Shown here: piece by piece, positions 1 to 8,773 of the stretch
How positions within the stretch are numbered: the first letter of the stretch is position 1
Layout of the letters: the number at the start of each line of letters is the position of its first letter
NCBI RefSeq assembly: GCF_964021735.1
Contig: NZ_CAXIBN010000012.1
Location: 1-33,156, forward strand
Reading direction: 5' to 3'
From: Wocania_A sp964021735
GTDB taxonomy: Bacteria; Bacteroidota; Bacteroidia; Flavobacteriales; Flavobacteriaceae
Length of the DNA: 33,156 nt
Notes under the pieces: generated by a model
What the model saw: the letters and a program-made list of their open reading frames with translations, nothing else
Database searches by the model: none
Told to the model about the DNA's origin: nothing
Program-made: the position numbers and the translations under genes

Positions 1-11
1 ACTATTACAAA

Positions 12-833
12 ATGGCAGTAGAAGTAAAAGAATTACTTGAAGCAGGTGTACACTTCGGACACCTTACACGTAAGTGGGATCCAAACATGGCACCTTACGT
101 ATATATGGAGCGTAACGGCATCCATATTATAAACCTATACAAAACAGCGGCTAAAATTGACGAAGCTGGAGCAGCACTTGCAAAAATTGCAGCTTCAGGA
201 CGTAAAATTTTATTCGTTGCAACAAAAAAACAAGCAAAAGATATTGTTGCTGAAAAAGCTGGAGACATTAATATGCCTTACATCACTGAAAGATGGCCAG
301 GAGGCATGTTAACTAACTTTGTTACTATTAGAAAAGCGGTTAAAAAAATGGCCTCTATTGATAGAATGAAGAAAGACGGTACATTCATGACCTTATCTAA
401 AAAAGAACGTTTACAAGTAGATCGTTTAAGAGCCAAGTTAGAAAAAAACTTAGGTTCTATAAGTGACATGACTCGTTTACCAGGTGCTTTATTTGTTGTA
501 GATATTAAGCGTGAGCATATCGCGATTAAAGAAGCTCAAAAATTAAACATTCCTATTTTTGCAATGGTTGATACCAACTCTGACCCACGTCAAGTTGATT
601 ATGTAATACCTGCAAATGATGACGCTTCTAAATCGATAGATAAAATATTAACGCATGTAGCATCTGCAATATCTGGAGGATTAGCAGAACGTAAAGCTGA
701 AAAAGATGCAACTGCAGCTCCTAAAGAAGAATCTTCTAAAACTAAAGCGAAAACTGAAGCAGTAGTTGAGAAAGATGCGCCTAAAGCTAAAGCTGCACCA
801 GCTAAAAAAGCTGTTGCTGAAGAAGAAGAATAA
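12..833 (+). CDS. rpsB: 30S ribosomal protein S2
   Basis: Structural protein of the small ribosomal subunit. The 273-residue product begins MAVEVKELLEAGVHFGH and contains the S2 signatures HFGHLTRKWDPNM near residue 15, the segment ITERWPGGMLTNF near 91, and PGALFVVDIKREHIAIKEA near 156. Residues from about 225 to the end form an Ala/Lys/Glu-rich tail, so the protein is about 30 residues longer than the E. coli form (241); such low-complexity tails are common in Bacteroidota S2. Only 11 nt lie upstream in the window, so its promoter is not visible. It is followed by tsf, the usual rpsB-tsf order. Confidence 0.98.
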   Translation: MAVEVKELLEAGVHFGHLTRKWDPNMAPYVYMERNGIHIINLYKTAAKIDEAGAALAKIAASGRKILFVATKKQAKDIVAEKAGDINMPYITERWPGGMLTNFVTIRKAVKKMASIDRMKKDGTFMTLSKKERLQVDRLRAKLEKNLGSISDMTRLPGALFVVDIKREHIAIKEAQKLNIPIFAMVDTNSDPRQVDYVIPANDDASKSIDKILTHVASAISGGLAERKAEKDATAAPKEESSKTKAKTEAVVEKDAPKAKAAPAKKAVAEEEE

Positions 834-853
834 AACATTAATACAACACAAAT

Positions 854-898
854 AAGTCGTTTAGTTTTTTTCTTCGTTGAAAATATATTGAACGACTT
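854..898 (+). terminator. Inverted repeat between rpsB and tsf (possible attenuator)
   Basis: An 8-bp perfect inverted repeat, AAGTCGTT at 854-861 and AACGACTT at 891-898, encloses a 29-nt loop and is followed by a short T run (to 902). The long loop makes it a weak intrinsic terminator. It may partly separate rpsB from tsf expression. Confidence 0.4.
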
Positions 899-916
899 TT
901 TTAAATTATAATAACT

Positions 917-1891
917 ATGAGTACTACAGTAAAAATAACAGCCGCTGAAGTAAATAAATTAAGACAAGCTACAGGTGCAGGTATGATGGACTGCAAAAAA
1001 GCCTTAGTTGAAGCCGAAGGTGATTTTGATAAAGCTATCGCAGTTCTTCGTAAAAAAGGACAAAAAGTAGCTGAAAAGAGAGCAGATAGAGACTCATCTG
1101 AAGGAGCTGCTGTCGCTAAAATTAACGCAAGCCAAACTGAAGGTGTTGCCATTGTTTTAGGATGTGAAACAGATTTTGTTGGTAAAAACGAAAACTTTTT
1201 AGCTCTAGCTAATGATTTAGCTGATATTGCTTTAAAATCTGATACTAAAGAAGATTTTTTAGCTGCTGATTTTGGAGGTATGACAGTTGCTGAAAAATTA
1301 GTTGAACAAACAGGTGTTATTGGTGAAAAATTAGACATTACTGCTTTTGAGAAATTAGAAGCACCTTTTGTTGGTTCTTACGTTCACATTAACAAAATTG
1401 CTGCATTAGTAGGATTAACTGCTAAAGTTGATAATGCTGATGTTTTAGTAAAAGACGTAGCAATGCAAGTCGCTTCAATGGGAGCAACTTCATTATCTTA
1501 CAAAGATTTTGACCCTGCTTTTGTAGCATCAGAAACTGAAGCTAGAATTGCTGTTATTGAAAAAGACAATATTGAATTAGGTCGCTTAGGTAAAACGCTT
1601 AAAAACGTACCTAGCTATATTTCTATGGCGCAATTAACTCCAGAAGTTATCGCTGAAGCTGAAGAAGCTGCTAAAGCTGAATTAAAAGCTGAAGGGAAAC
1701 CTGAACAAATCTGGGACAGAATTTTACCTGGTAAAATGGAACGTTTCATTTCTGATAACACAACATTAGATCAAGAACAATGTTTGTTAGATCAAAAATT
1801 TATCAAAGATGAAAAGAAAACTGTTGCAGATTATGTTTCTACATACGGTGAAGTTGAAATCTCAGGTTTCAAACGTGCTACAGTAGGATAA
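917..1891 (+). CDS. tsf: Translation elongation factor Ts
   Basis: Guanine-nucleotide exchange factor that regenerates EF-Tu-GTP in the cytoplasm. The 324-residue protein opens with the UBA-like N-terminal domain (LRQATGAGMMDCKKAL, residues 14-29, then GDFDKAIAVLRKKG). The EF-Tu-contacting TDFVGKN motif follows at about residue 85, equivalent to TDFVAKD in E. coli. The dimerisation and C-terminal subdomains follow, and the protein is a little longer than E. coli EF-Ts (283). It lies 83 nt after rpsB and is closed by a strong intrinsic terminator. Confidence 0.97.
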   Translation: MSTTVKITAAEVNKLRQATGAGMMDCKKALVEAEGDFDKAIAVLRKKGQKVAEKRADRDSSEGAAVAKINASQTEGVAIVLGCETDFVGKNENFLALANDLADIALKSDTKEDFLAADFGGMTVAEKLVEQTGVIGEKLDITAFEKLEAPFVGSYVHINKIAALVGLTAKVDNADVLVKDVAMQVASMGATSLSYKDFDPAFVASETEARIAVIEKDNIELGRLGKTLKNVPSYISMAQLTPEVIAEAEEAAKAELKAEGKPEQIWDRILPGKMERFISDNTTLDQEQCLLDQKFIKDEKKTVADYVSTYGEVEISGFKRATVG

Positions 1892-1926
1892 CAAACTCTT
1901 GCGAAAGCAAAAATAAATACAATTCA

Positions 1927-1961
1927 AACCACTACTCTTTAAAAGAATAGTGGTTTTTTTT
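1927..1961 (+). terminator. Intrinsic terminator after tsf
   Basis: Stem AACCACTA(C)TCTTT at 1927-1940 pairs with AGAATAGTGGTT at 1944-1955 with one internal mismatch. It is followed directly by a run of Ts to 1961, so it closes the rpsB-tsf unit. Confidence 0.9.
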
Positions 1962-2009
1962 ATTCAAAAATTCAAGTTTTATATAAATTCAAAAAATAAA
2001 AAATTTATG

Positions 2010-2017
2010 TAGCTTTG
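2010..2017 (+). promoter_or_regulatory. -7 promoter box upstream of pyrH
   Basis: TAGCTTTG matches the Bacteroidota -7 element TAnnTTTG and lies after the tsf terminator. No convincing -33 TTTG is present at the expected distance. It would give pyrH a leader of roughly 100 nt. Confidence 0.45.
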
Positions 2018-2121
2018 CTAAACTTCAAATTTTAAAATGAAATGCGCCTAAAAAATTATATTAACCTAAATGTTAAAGGGCGAATTACATTAGAACATAA
2101 TAAAGTAATAGAATTTATCTA

Positions 2122-2829
2122 ATGAAATACAAAAGAATACTCCTCAAACTATCAGGTGAAGCCTTAATGGGCGATCGCCAATATGGTATAGACCCAGAAC
2201 GTTTAGCAGAATATGCTCAAGATATTAAAGCCGTTACAGAAAAAGGTATTGAAGTTGCCATTGTAATTGGTGGCGGCAATATTTTCAGAGGCGTAGCTGG
2301 AGCTATGAATGGTATGGACAGAGTTCAAGGTGATCACATGGGCATGCTAGCAACCGTAATAAATGGTTTAGCACTGCAAAATGCTTTAGAAGATGCTGGT
2401 GTAAAAACGCGTTTGCAAACCGCTATAAAAATAAACGAAGTTGCAGAACCTTTTATAAGACGTAAAGCTATGAGTCACCTCAACAAAGGACGCGTTGTTA
2501 TTTTTGGTGGTGGTACAGGAAATCCTTATTTCACAACAGATTCGGCTGCTGTTTTAAGAGCTATTGAAGTTGAAGCTGATGTTATTTTAAAAGGTACGCG
2601 TGTTGACGGTATTTACAATACCGACCCAGAAAAAGATACCTCGGCAATAAAATTTGACCACATTACTTTTGAGGATGTTTTAAGAAAAGGATTGAAAGTT
2701 ATGGACACCACAGCGTTTACGCTAAGTCAGGAAAACAAACTCCCAATAATTGTTTTCGATATGAATACAAGAGGTAATTTAATGAAAGTTGTTTCTGGCG
2801 AAAAGATTGGTACAGAAGTCAATATTTAA
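2122..2829 (+). CDS. pyrH: UMP kinase
   Basis: Phosphorylates UMP to UDP with ATP, the bacterial amino-acid-kinase-fold enzyme of pyrimidine synthesis. The 235-residue length is normal. Visible motifs are KLSGEAL near residue 9 (phosphate binding), GGGNIFRG near 50, the nucleotide-binding DSAAVLRAIE near 140, and GTRVDGIYNTDPEKD near 158. It precedes frr by 43 nt, the widespread pyrH-frr pairing. Its leader contains a TAGCTTTG box 105 nt upstream. Confidence 0.97.
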   Translation: MKYKRILLKLSGEALMGDRQYGIDPERLAEYAQDIKAVTEKGIEVAIVIGGGNIFRGVAGAMNGMDRVQGDHMGMLATVINGLALQNALEDAGVKTRLQTAIKINEVAEPFIRRKAMSHLNKGRVVIFGGGTGNPYFTTDSAAVLRAIEVEADVILKGTRVDGIYNTDPEKDTSAIKFDHITFEDVLRKGLKVMDTTAFTLSQENKLPIIVFDMNTRGNLMKVVSGEKIGTEVNI

Positions 2830-2834
2830 TTTTG
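2807..2834 (+). promoter_or_regulatory. Possible internal promoter for frr
   Basis: TAATTTTG at 2827-2834 fits the -7 consensus TAnnTTTG. TTG lies at 2807-2809, 17 nt upstream, a little closer than usual. The box overlaps the pyrH stop and would leave a leader of about 30 nt, so frr could be transcribed separately. Confidence 0.35.
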
Positions 2835-2872
2835 GCGCAATTTTTGAAATTATTGATATAAAATTAAAAAAT

Positions 2873-3430
2873 ATGAATGAAGACGTACAATTTATATTAG
2901 ACACAGCTAAAGAATCCATGGATAATGCCATGAAACATTTAGAAAAACAATTGATAAACATTAGAGCAGGAAAAGCAAGTCCTGCAATGCTTGGTAGCGT
3001 TATGGTAGATTATTACGGCTCACAAACGCCATTAAGTCAAGTAGCAAACGTAAACACACCAGACGGAAGAACCATAACGGTTCAGCCATGGGAAAAGAGT
3101 ATGTTACAAGAGATTGAGCGTGGTATCGCTTATGCTAATCTTGGTTTTAATCCAATGAATAACGGAGAAACCATTATTATTAATGTGCCACCATTAACTG
3201 AAGAACGTCGCCGTGATTTAGCAAAACAAGCAAAATCTGAAGCTGAAGACGCAAAAATCAGTGTTAGAACTGCTCGAAAAGACGCTATGAACGACGTTAA
3301 AAAGCATGATGATATTTCAGAAGACCTAAAAAAGAACGCTGAAATTGACATACAACAAATGACTGATAGTTATGTTAAAAGGATTGATGACGTCTTTGAT
3401 AATAAAGAAAAAGAAATCATGACCGTATAA
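2873..3430 (+). CDS. frr: Ribosome recycling factor
   Basis: Splits post-termination ribosomes together with EF-G. The ATG at 2873 gives a 185-residue protein, exactly the family length, starting MNEDVQFILDTAKESM. An ATG at 2789 in the same frame would overlap pyrH and add 28 residues with no family counterpart, so it was not used. The family core is seen in LINIRAGKASPAML, the ITVQPWEKSML segment, and NVPPLTEERRRDLAKQAK. An intrinsic terminator follows six bases after the stop. Confidence 0.97.
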   Translation: MNEDVQFILDTAKESMDNAMKHLEKQLINIRAGKASPAMLGSVMVDYYGSQTPLSQVANVNTPDGRTITVQPWEKSMLQEIERGIAYANLGFNPMNNGETIIINVPPLTEERRRDLAKQAKSEAEDAKISVRTARKDAMNDVKKHDDISEDLKKNAEIDIQQMTDSYVKRIDDVFDNKEKEIMTV

Positions 3431-3436
3431 TTTAAG

Positions 3437-3462
3437 AAGCGACAAAAACGTCGCTTTTTTTT
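3437..3462 (+). terminator. Intrinsic terminator after frr
   Basis: Perfect 7-bp stem AAGCGAC (3437-3443) and GTCGCTT (3450-3456) with a 6-nt loop and a run of eight Ts. It ends the translation-gene cluster. Confidence 0.92.
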
Positions 3463-3487
3463 ATAACCATAAGCTTTTATCGCGCAC

Positions 3488-4759
3488 ATGCTAAAACATT
3501 GTACAACCTTCCTGTTTTTTATTTTTACAATGTTCGCGTACTCGCAATCTTTTTCTGATAATGATATTGAGCCTAAGCAAGATTCAATAAAAAAAAGTGC
3601 TTTTATTAAGCAACTTGGTAATGGTTTTTTACCAACCAAATATTTTAATTTCGATTTACGCTATTTAATAAAATACAATCAATACGAGGCTATCAGAACT
3701 GGTATTGGCGGAGTAACTAATGAAGCGTTTTCAGAGACGTTTAGAATCAACGGTTATACCGTTTACGGTTTTAAAGATCACCGTTTTAAATATAGTATTG
3801 GTGCTGGTTTAAGGCTGTCTGAAAAAACGAATACATGGATAAATGCATCATACACTAATGATTTACAAGAAACAGGGAGTACTAAATTTTTAACTGACAA
3901 ACGTTTTTTTCAGTTTTTCGAACCCCGCTTATTAAATATCGATTTGTTTCATAAACACGTTACAAAATCAATTTCTTTACAACATCAATTAGTACCAAAA
4001 CTATTAACCGAAACACAATTTGCAGTAAGTAATATAAACCCAACTTACAACTATCAATACGTATTTAATACCAATACACTTAGCGAATTTCATTTAAGCA
4101 CCATAACTTTAGCATTACAATGGAGTCCTTTTAGCCATTTTGAATATGTCGAAAATAAATTAGTTGAAACTAAAGAGAGCCATCCAAAATTCACACTTCA
4201 GTTTACAAATAGTTTTAAAAATTTATTTAATAGCAATATCAATTTTTCAAAACTAGACTTTAGAACCATTCATAAAATACAGCATAAAAACGAAGCACTT
4301 TCAGAAATTACTTTAGTTTCTGGAATTACTTCAGAAAATGCACCCTTAACGCATTTATATCATGCTTATCCAAATAATATTAGCAAAGAAACCATTATGC
4401 AACGCTTCTCAGTAGCAGGTTTAAATAGTTTTGAAACGATGTTTTTTAACGAATTTTTTTCAGATAAATTTACCACGTTTCAACTTAAACATTATATAGC
4501 ACCATTTAAAATTTCTGAGCGTTATCAGCCTCAATTGGTATTAATAACACGCTATGCTATTGGCAATATAAAAAATCCAGAAAGGCATCAAAATGTAAGT
4601 TTTAATTCATTAAAAGAAGGTTATACAGAATCTGGTTTCGAACTTAATAAATTACTCTTTGGCTTTGGCTTAAGCTTTACTTACAGATATGGCGCCTATC
4701 ATTTACCCGAAATTGAAGATAATGTTGCTCTTAAATTTACCTTTAACGTAACATTATAA
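3488..4759 (+). CDS. Outer-membrane barrel protein, DUF5686-like, short form
   Basis: A 423-residue exported protein. Residues 1-20 (hydrophobic core then AYSQ) form a signal peptide. The remainder alternates aromatic and polar residues as in a beta-barrel. The C-terminal third resembles the DUF5686 barrel region found in larger Bacteroidota proteins: an N-E-F-F-S-D segment near residue 320, then ESGFELNKLLFGFGLSFTYR near residue 380, ending in alternating hydrophobic strands. Full DUF5686 proteins usually carry a carboxypeptidase-regulatory-like N-terminal domain and are about twice this length; that part is absent here. The ATG lies only 25 nt after the frr terminator. Family assignment is by recalled resemblance, and the function is unknown. 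Confidence 0.6.
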   Translation: MLKHCTTFLFFIFTMFAYSQSFSDNDIEPKQDSIKKSAFIKQLGNGFLPTKYFNFDLRYLIKYNQYEAIRTGIGGVTNEAFSETFRINGYTVYGFKDHRFKYSIGAGLRLSEKTNTWINASYTNDLQETGSTKFLTDKRFFQFFEPRLLNIDLFHKHVTKSISLQHQLVPKLLTETQFAVSNINPTYNYQYVFNTNTLSEFHLSTITLALQWSPFSHFEYVENKLVETKESHPKFTLQFTNSFKNLFNSNINFSKLDFRTIHKIQHKNEALSEITLVSGITSENAPLTHLYHAYPNNISKETIMQRFSVAGLNSFETMFFNEFFSDKFTTFQLKHYIAPFKISERYQPQLVLITRYAIGNIKNPERHQNVSFNSLKEGYTESGFELNKLLFGFGLSFTYRYGAYHLPEIEDNVALKFTFNVTL

Positions 4760-4792
4760 GTCAATTAAAGTTAGATATAGATTGGTTTTTTC

Positions 4793-4800
4793 TACCTTTG
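4793..4800 (+). promoter_or_regulatory. -7 promoter box for the RND/MMPL gene
   Basis: TACCTTTG matches TAnnTTTG, with a weak TTAG about 18 nt further upstream. The box ends 19 nt before the ATG, implying a leader of roughly 12 nt. Confidence 0.55.
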
Positions 4801-4819
4801 CGCATCTTTAAAACATAGT

Positions 4820-7219
4820 ATGTTTAAACTATTTACAGCAAATTTTTGGGATATAACTGCAAGACTTATTTTACGCAATAAAATTGCTATTCTTGTTGTT
4901 ATAATTGCTACTACTATACTTTTTAGTTTTCAATGGAAAAACATGCGTTTTTCGCATACCGAAGCTAATTTATTACCAGACAACCACGAAGTTAATGTTA
5001 TTTATAATGATTTTTTAAAAATCTTTGGAGAAGAAGGGAATTTAATTATTCTTGGCATTAAAGATGCTTCCTTTTTTACAGTTGAAAAATTAAATGCTTG
5101 GAATAAACTTTCAGAAGATTTTAAGCAATTTGAAGGTGTAGAAACAGTAGTTTCTATTAAAGATTTACAAAAACTTGTTAAAGATAATGCTAATGAAAAA
5201 TTCATTCTTGAACCTTTTATAAAAGACTCTGTTTCATCTTTAAAACAAATAGAAATACTTCAAGATGAACTTTTTAACAAGTATCCGTTTTATGATAATT
5301 TCCTGTTTAATAAAGAAAGTAAAACGATTAGAACAGCGATTTATTTAAAAAAAGATATTGTTAATACATCGGCAAGAAAAGACTTTATTATTGATGTTTT
5401 AAACCCAACTATTGAAGCCTTTGAAACAGCCAACAATTTAGATGTTAGGGTTTCTGGAATGCCATATATTAGAACGCTTAATGCTCAACTTATAGTTGAC
5501 GAAATTAGTAAGTTTATTGGTGCTGCATTATTAGTAACATCGCTAATATTCTTTTTCTTTTTTAGGTCGTTTAGAGCCACTTTTATTTCACTTATTGTAG
5601 TTTGTATTGGTGTTATGTGGACTTTGGGTATTCTTGGTTTATTAAATTACGAAATCACAGTTTTAACAGCTTTAATTCCGCCTTTAATAATAGTTATTGG
5701 TATACCAAACTGCATCTTTTTAATTAACAAATACCAGCACGAAGTAAAACTGCATGGCAATAAAGTAAAATCATTACAACGTGTTATTACTAAAATTGGA
5801 AACGCTACGTTAATGACAAACGTTACTACAGCCTCTGGTTTTGCAACATTTATTTTAACAGAAAGCAAGCTTTTAAAAGAGTTTGGTATTGTGGCCTCAT
5901 TAAGCATTTTAGCCATTTTTATTTTGTGCTTACTTATAATCCCTATTATTTACACCTTTTTACCCTACCCAAAAGACCGTCATTTAGAGCACTTAAATAA
6001 GCGTTGGATTGGTGGTTTTGTAGATTGGATGGAACGCATGGTAAAACAAAAACGTATTGCTATTTATGCGACATCGGTCGTTTTACTAATAGCTAGTATA
6101 ATTGGTATTTATCAAATTAAAATTTCTGGTAGTTTAATTGAAGATATGCCACAAAACTCAGAGTTTGTAAACGATATTCGGTTTTTTGAAAATGAATTTA
6201 ATGGTATTATGCCTTTAGAAATTATGGTTGATAGCAAACGCAAAAAAGGTGTTATGAAACTATCTACTTTAAAGCGCATGAGCGAGCTAGAAGATTTAAT
6301 TATTGAAACACCCGAATTATCAAAACCCATTTCTGTTGTTGGCCTTGTAAAATATTCTAAACAAGCTTACTATAATGGTAATCCAAAACATTATCAACTA
6401 CCAACATCTCAAGAAAATAGTTTTATTTTATCATACGCAAAAAACTCATCTTCAAATGTCGATTTGCTTAAAAACTTTGTTGATAGCACGGGTCAATATG
6501 CCCGTATTACGACATTTATGAAAGATATTGGTACCGATAAAATGGAACGTATTGAAGAAAATCTTCAAACTAAAATAGACAAAGTTTTTCCTAAAGAACA
6601 ATATAATGTTACTATGACGGGTAAAGCTTTGGTGTTTCAAAAAGGAACAAAATATTTAGTAAAAAACCTAGCTATTTCATTATCATTAGCCATTTTTCTT
6701 ATTTCATTATTTATGGCTTATATGTTTAGATCTGGAAGAATGATTATTGTATCACTCATACCAAATTTACTACCATTATTAGTAACCGCAGGTTTAATGG
6801 GGTATTTGGGCGTGCCTATAAAACCTTCAACCATATTAGTATTTAGCATTGCTTTTGGAATATCGGTAGATGATACCATTCATTTTTTAGCAAAATACAG
6901 ACAAGAGTTACTTGCAAATCATTGGAAAATTAAAAAATCTGTTTATGCTGCTTTACGCGAAACTGGTGTAAGTATGTTTTACACATCCATCGTTTTATTC
7001 TTTGGTTTTTCTGTGTTTACCATTTCTAGTTTTGGTGGCACAGTAGCTTTGGGTGCATTGGTTTCTGCTACTTTACTTTTTGCAATGCTTTCAAATCTCT
7101 TATTATTGCCATCGTTATTACTGTCTTTAGAACGCAGTATTGCTAACAAAGAAGTATTAAAAAAGCCTTCAATAAATATTATTCCAGAAGGAGATGATGA
7201 CGAAAACATTAATGAATAA
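4820..7219 (+). CDS. RND superfamily (MMPL-type) transporter
   Basis: Inner-membrane exporter of 799 residues with the duplicated RND layout. TM1 lies at about residues 20-38, followed by a periplasmic domain to about 228, then a five- or six-helix bundle (230-378). TM7 (413-432) leads into a second periplasmic domain, then a second bundle (about 615-775). The second bundle carries GISVDDTIHFLAKYRQEL near residue 685, with the acidic pair typical of the proton-relay region. The first bundle has GNATLMTNVTTASGFATF near 330. At half the size of a tripartite RND pump and with no adaptor or outer-membrane gene beside it, it fits the MMPL/sterol-sensing-like class that moves lipids or hydrophobic compounds. 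The substrate cannot be told. The C-terminus is acidic (GDDDENINE). Confidence 0.88.
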   Translation: MFKLFTANFWDITARLILRNKIAILVVIIATTILFSFQWKNMRFSHTEANLLPDNHEVNVIYNDFLKIFGEEGNLIILGIKDASFFTVEKLNAWNKLSEDFKQFEGVETVVSIKDLQKLVKDNANEKFILEPFIKDSVSSLKQIEILQDELFNKYPFYDNFLFNKESKTIRTAIYLKKDIVNTSARKDFIIDVLNPTIEAFETANNLDVRVSGMPYIRTLNAQLIVDEISKFIGAALLVTSLIFFFFFRSFRATFISLIVVCIGVMWTLGILGLLNYEITVLTALIPPLIIVIGIPNCIFLINKYQHEVKLHGNKVKSLQRVITKIGNATLMTNVTTASGFATFILTESKLLKEFGIVASLSILAIFILCLLIIPIIYTFLPYPKDRHLEHLNKRWIGGFVDWMERMVKQKRIAIYATSVVLLIASIIGIYQIKISGSLIEDMPQNSEFVNDIRFFENEFNGIMPLEIMVDSKRKKGVMKLSTLKRMSELEDLIIETPELSKPISVVGLVKYSKQAYYNGNPKHYQLPTSQENSFILSYAKNSSSNVDLLKNFVDSTGQYARITTFMKDIGTDKMERIEENLQTKIDKVFPKEQYNVTMTGKALVFQKGTKYLVKNLAISLSLAIFLISLFMAYMFRSGRMIIVSLIPNLLPLLVTAGLMGYLGVPIKPSTILVFSIAFGISVDDTIHFLAKYRQELLANHWKIKKSVYAALRETGVSMFYTSIVLFFGFSVFTISSFGGTVALGALVSATLLFAMLSNLLLLPSLLLSLERSIANKEVLKKPSINIIPEGDDDENINE

Positions 7220-7231
7220 AAGATAAAAAAT

Positions 7232-7239
7232 TATCTTTG
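7232..7239 (+). promoter_or_regulatory. -7 promoter box for asnS
   Basis: TATCTTTG fits TAnnTTTG and ends 19 nt before the asnS ATG. It sits just after the stop of the upstream exporter gene. No clear -33 element was seen. Confidence 0.55.
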
Positions 7240-7258
7240 CACTTTAAATTTAATACAC

Positions 7259-8692
7259 ATGCAATTACGTACCGTTTCAGAATTATTATCGCAAGATATT
7301 ACCTTGCCAGAAGTTGAAGTTAAAGGATGGGTAAGAACCTTTAGAGCTAAGCGTTTTATAGCTTTAAATGATGGTTCTACCTTAAATAATATTCAATGTG
7401 TGGTAGACTTTGAAAATACAGACGAAGCTATTTTAAAACGTATAACAACTGGTGCTGCACTTCATATAAAAGGCGAATTGGTGGAAAGCCAAGGTAAGGG
7501 TCAAAACGTTGAGATTAATGTAACTTCTATTGACATTTTAGGAGATTCTGATCCAGAAACTTTTCCTATTCAACCCAAAAAACACTCGTTTGAGTTTTTA
7601 AGGGAGAACGCCCATTTACGTACACGAACCAATACGTTTAGTGCCGTTATGCGTTTACGCTCTGCACTATCGTTTGCCATTCATAAATATTTTAACGAGA
7701 ACGGATTTTACTATATGCACGCGCCAATTATAACAGGAAGTGATGCCGAAGGTGCCGGTGAAATGTTTCGCGTTACCAATTTAGATGCTAAAAATCCGCC
7801 ATTAAATGATGAAGATGAAGTTGATTATAAAGAAGATTTCTTCGGAAAAGAAACCAACTTAACGGTTTCGGGACAATTAGAAGCAGAAACTTATGCGATG
7901 TCTTTAGGTAAAGTCTATACTTTCGGGCCAACATTTCGGGCTGAAAACTCAAATACATCACGCCATTTAGCTGAATTCTGGATGATTGAACCAGAGGTAG
8001 CTTTTATGGATTTAGCAGGTAATATGGATTTAGCCGAAGATTTCATGAAATCTGTAATAAGCTATGTTTTAGAAAATAATCATGAAGATTTAGAATTTTT
8101 AGACAAACGTTTATTTGACGAAGAAAAAACAAAACCACAAGCAGAGCGTAGTGACATGACTTTAATAGAAAAATTAAAATTTGTTACCGAAAATAACTTT
8201 AAACGTGTAAGCTACACAGAAGCCATTGATATTTTACGAAACAGTAAACCAAATAAGAAAAAGAAATTCAAATACATCATTAACGAATGGGGTGCAGATT
8301 TACAAAGTGAACATGAGCGTTTTCTAGTAGAAAAGCATTTTAAATGCCCTGTAATTTTGTTCGATTACCCAGCAAACATAAAAGCCTTTTACATGCGCTT
8401 AAACGAAGATGGGAAAACCGTTCGTGCTATGGATATTCTATTCCCAGGTATTGGAGAAATTGTTGGTGGGGCTCAGCGTGAAGAGCGTTTAGACATATTA
8501 AAAGAAAAAATGAAAGCCCTTAATATTGATGAAGAAGAATTATGGTGGTACCTAGATTTAAGAAAATATGGTACAGCAGTACATTCTGGTTTTGGTTTAG
8601 GCTTCGAGCGATTAGTTATGTTCGCCACAGGAATGAGTAATATTAGAGACGTCATTCCGTTTCCAAGAACACCACAAAATGCAGAATTTTAA
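7259..8692 (+). CDS. asnS: Asparaginyl-tRNA synthetase
   Basis: Class IIb synthetase that charges tRNA-Asn in the cytoplasm. The 477-residue protein has an N-terminal OB-fold anticodon-binding domain (VKGWVRTFRAKRFIALNDGS, about residues 20-40, to about 100). The catalytic domain follows, with GSDAEGAGEMF near 160. Class II motif 2 is FGPTFRAENSNTSRHLAEFW near 222. Motif 3 is GFGLGFERLVMFATGMSNIRD near 447, followed by the terminal PFPRTPQNAEF. The Asn-type SRHLAEFW in motif 2 distinguishes it from AspRS. It has its own promoter-like box. Confidence 0.97.
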   Translation: MQLRTVSELLSQDITLPEVEVKGWVRTFRAKRFIALNDGSTLNNIQCVVDFENTDEAILKRITTGAALHIKGELVESQGKGQNVEINVTSIDILGDSDPETFPIQPKKHSFEFLRENAHLRTRTNTFSAVMRLRSALSFAIHKYFNENGFYYMHAPIITGSDAEGAGEMFRVTNLDAKNPPLNDEDEVDYKEDFFGKETNLTVSGQLEAETYAMSLGKVYTFGPTFRAENSNTSRHLAEFWMIEPEVAFMDLAGNMDLAEDFMKSVISYVLENNHEDLEFLDKRLFDEEKTKPQAERSDMTLIEKLKFVTENNFKRVSYTEAIDILRNSKPNKKKKFKYIINEWGADLQSEHERFLVEKHFKCPVILFDYPANIKAFYMRLNEDGKTVRAMDILFPGIGEIVGGAQREERLDILKEKMKALNIDEEELWWYLDLRKYGTAVHSGFGLGFERLVMFATGMSNIRDVIPFPRTPQNAEF

Positions 8693-8730
8693 TAAATCAA
8701 TTTAAAAAGAATTGTTAGTTGGTAACTAAG

Positions 8731-8757
8731 AGATAAAAGTTTTTTTTACTTTTATCT
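8731..8757. repeat. Perfect inverted repeat overlapping the rpoN promoter region
   Basis: AGATAAAAGT (8731-8740) and ACTTTTATCT (8748-8757) form a perfect 10-bp inverted repeat around seven Ts. The right arm contains TACTTTTA (8747-8754), a near match to the -7 box, ending 19 nt before the rpoN ATG. It could be an operator or simply a weak hairpin; there is no T tract after it as a terminator needs. Confidence 0.4.
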
Positions 8758-8773
8758 TAAACCAAATCGTAAT

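Noticed and set aside
2789..2872. An upstream ATG that would extend ribosome recycling factor by 28 residues
   Set aside because: It overlaps pyrH, and the family length (185 residues) and N-terminus fit the ATG at 2873.
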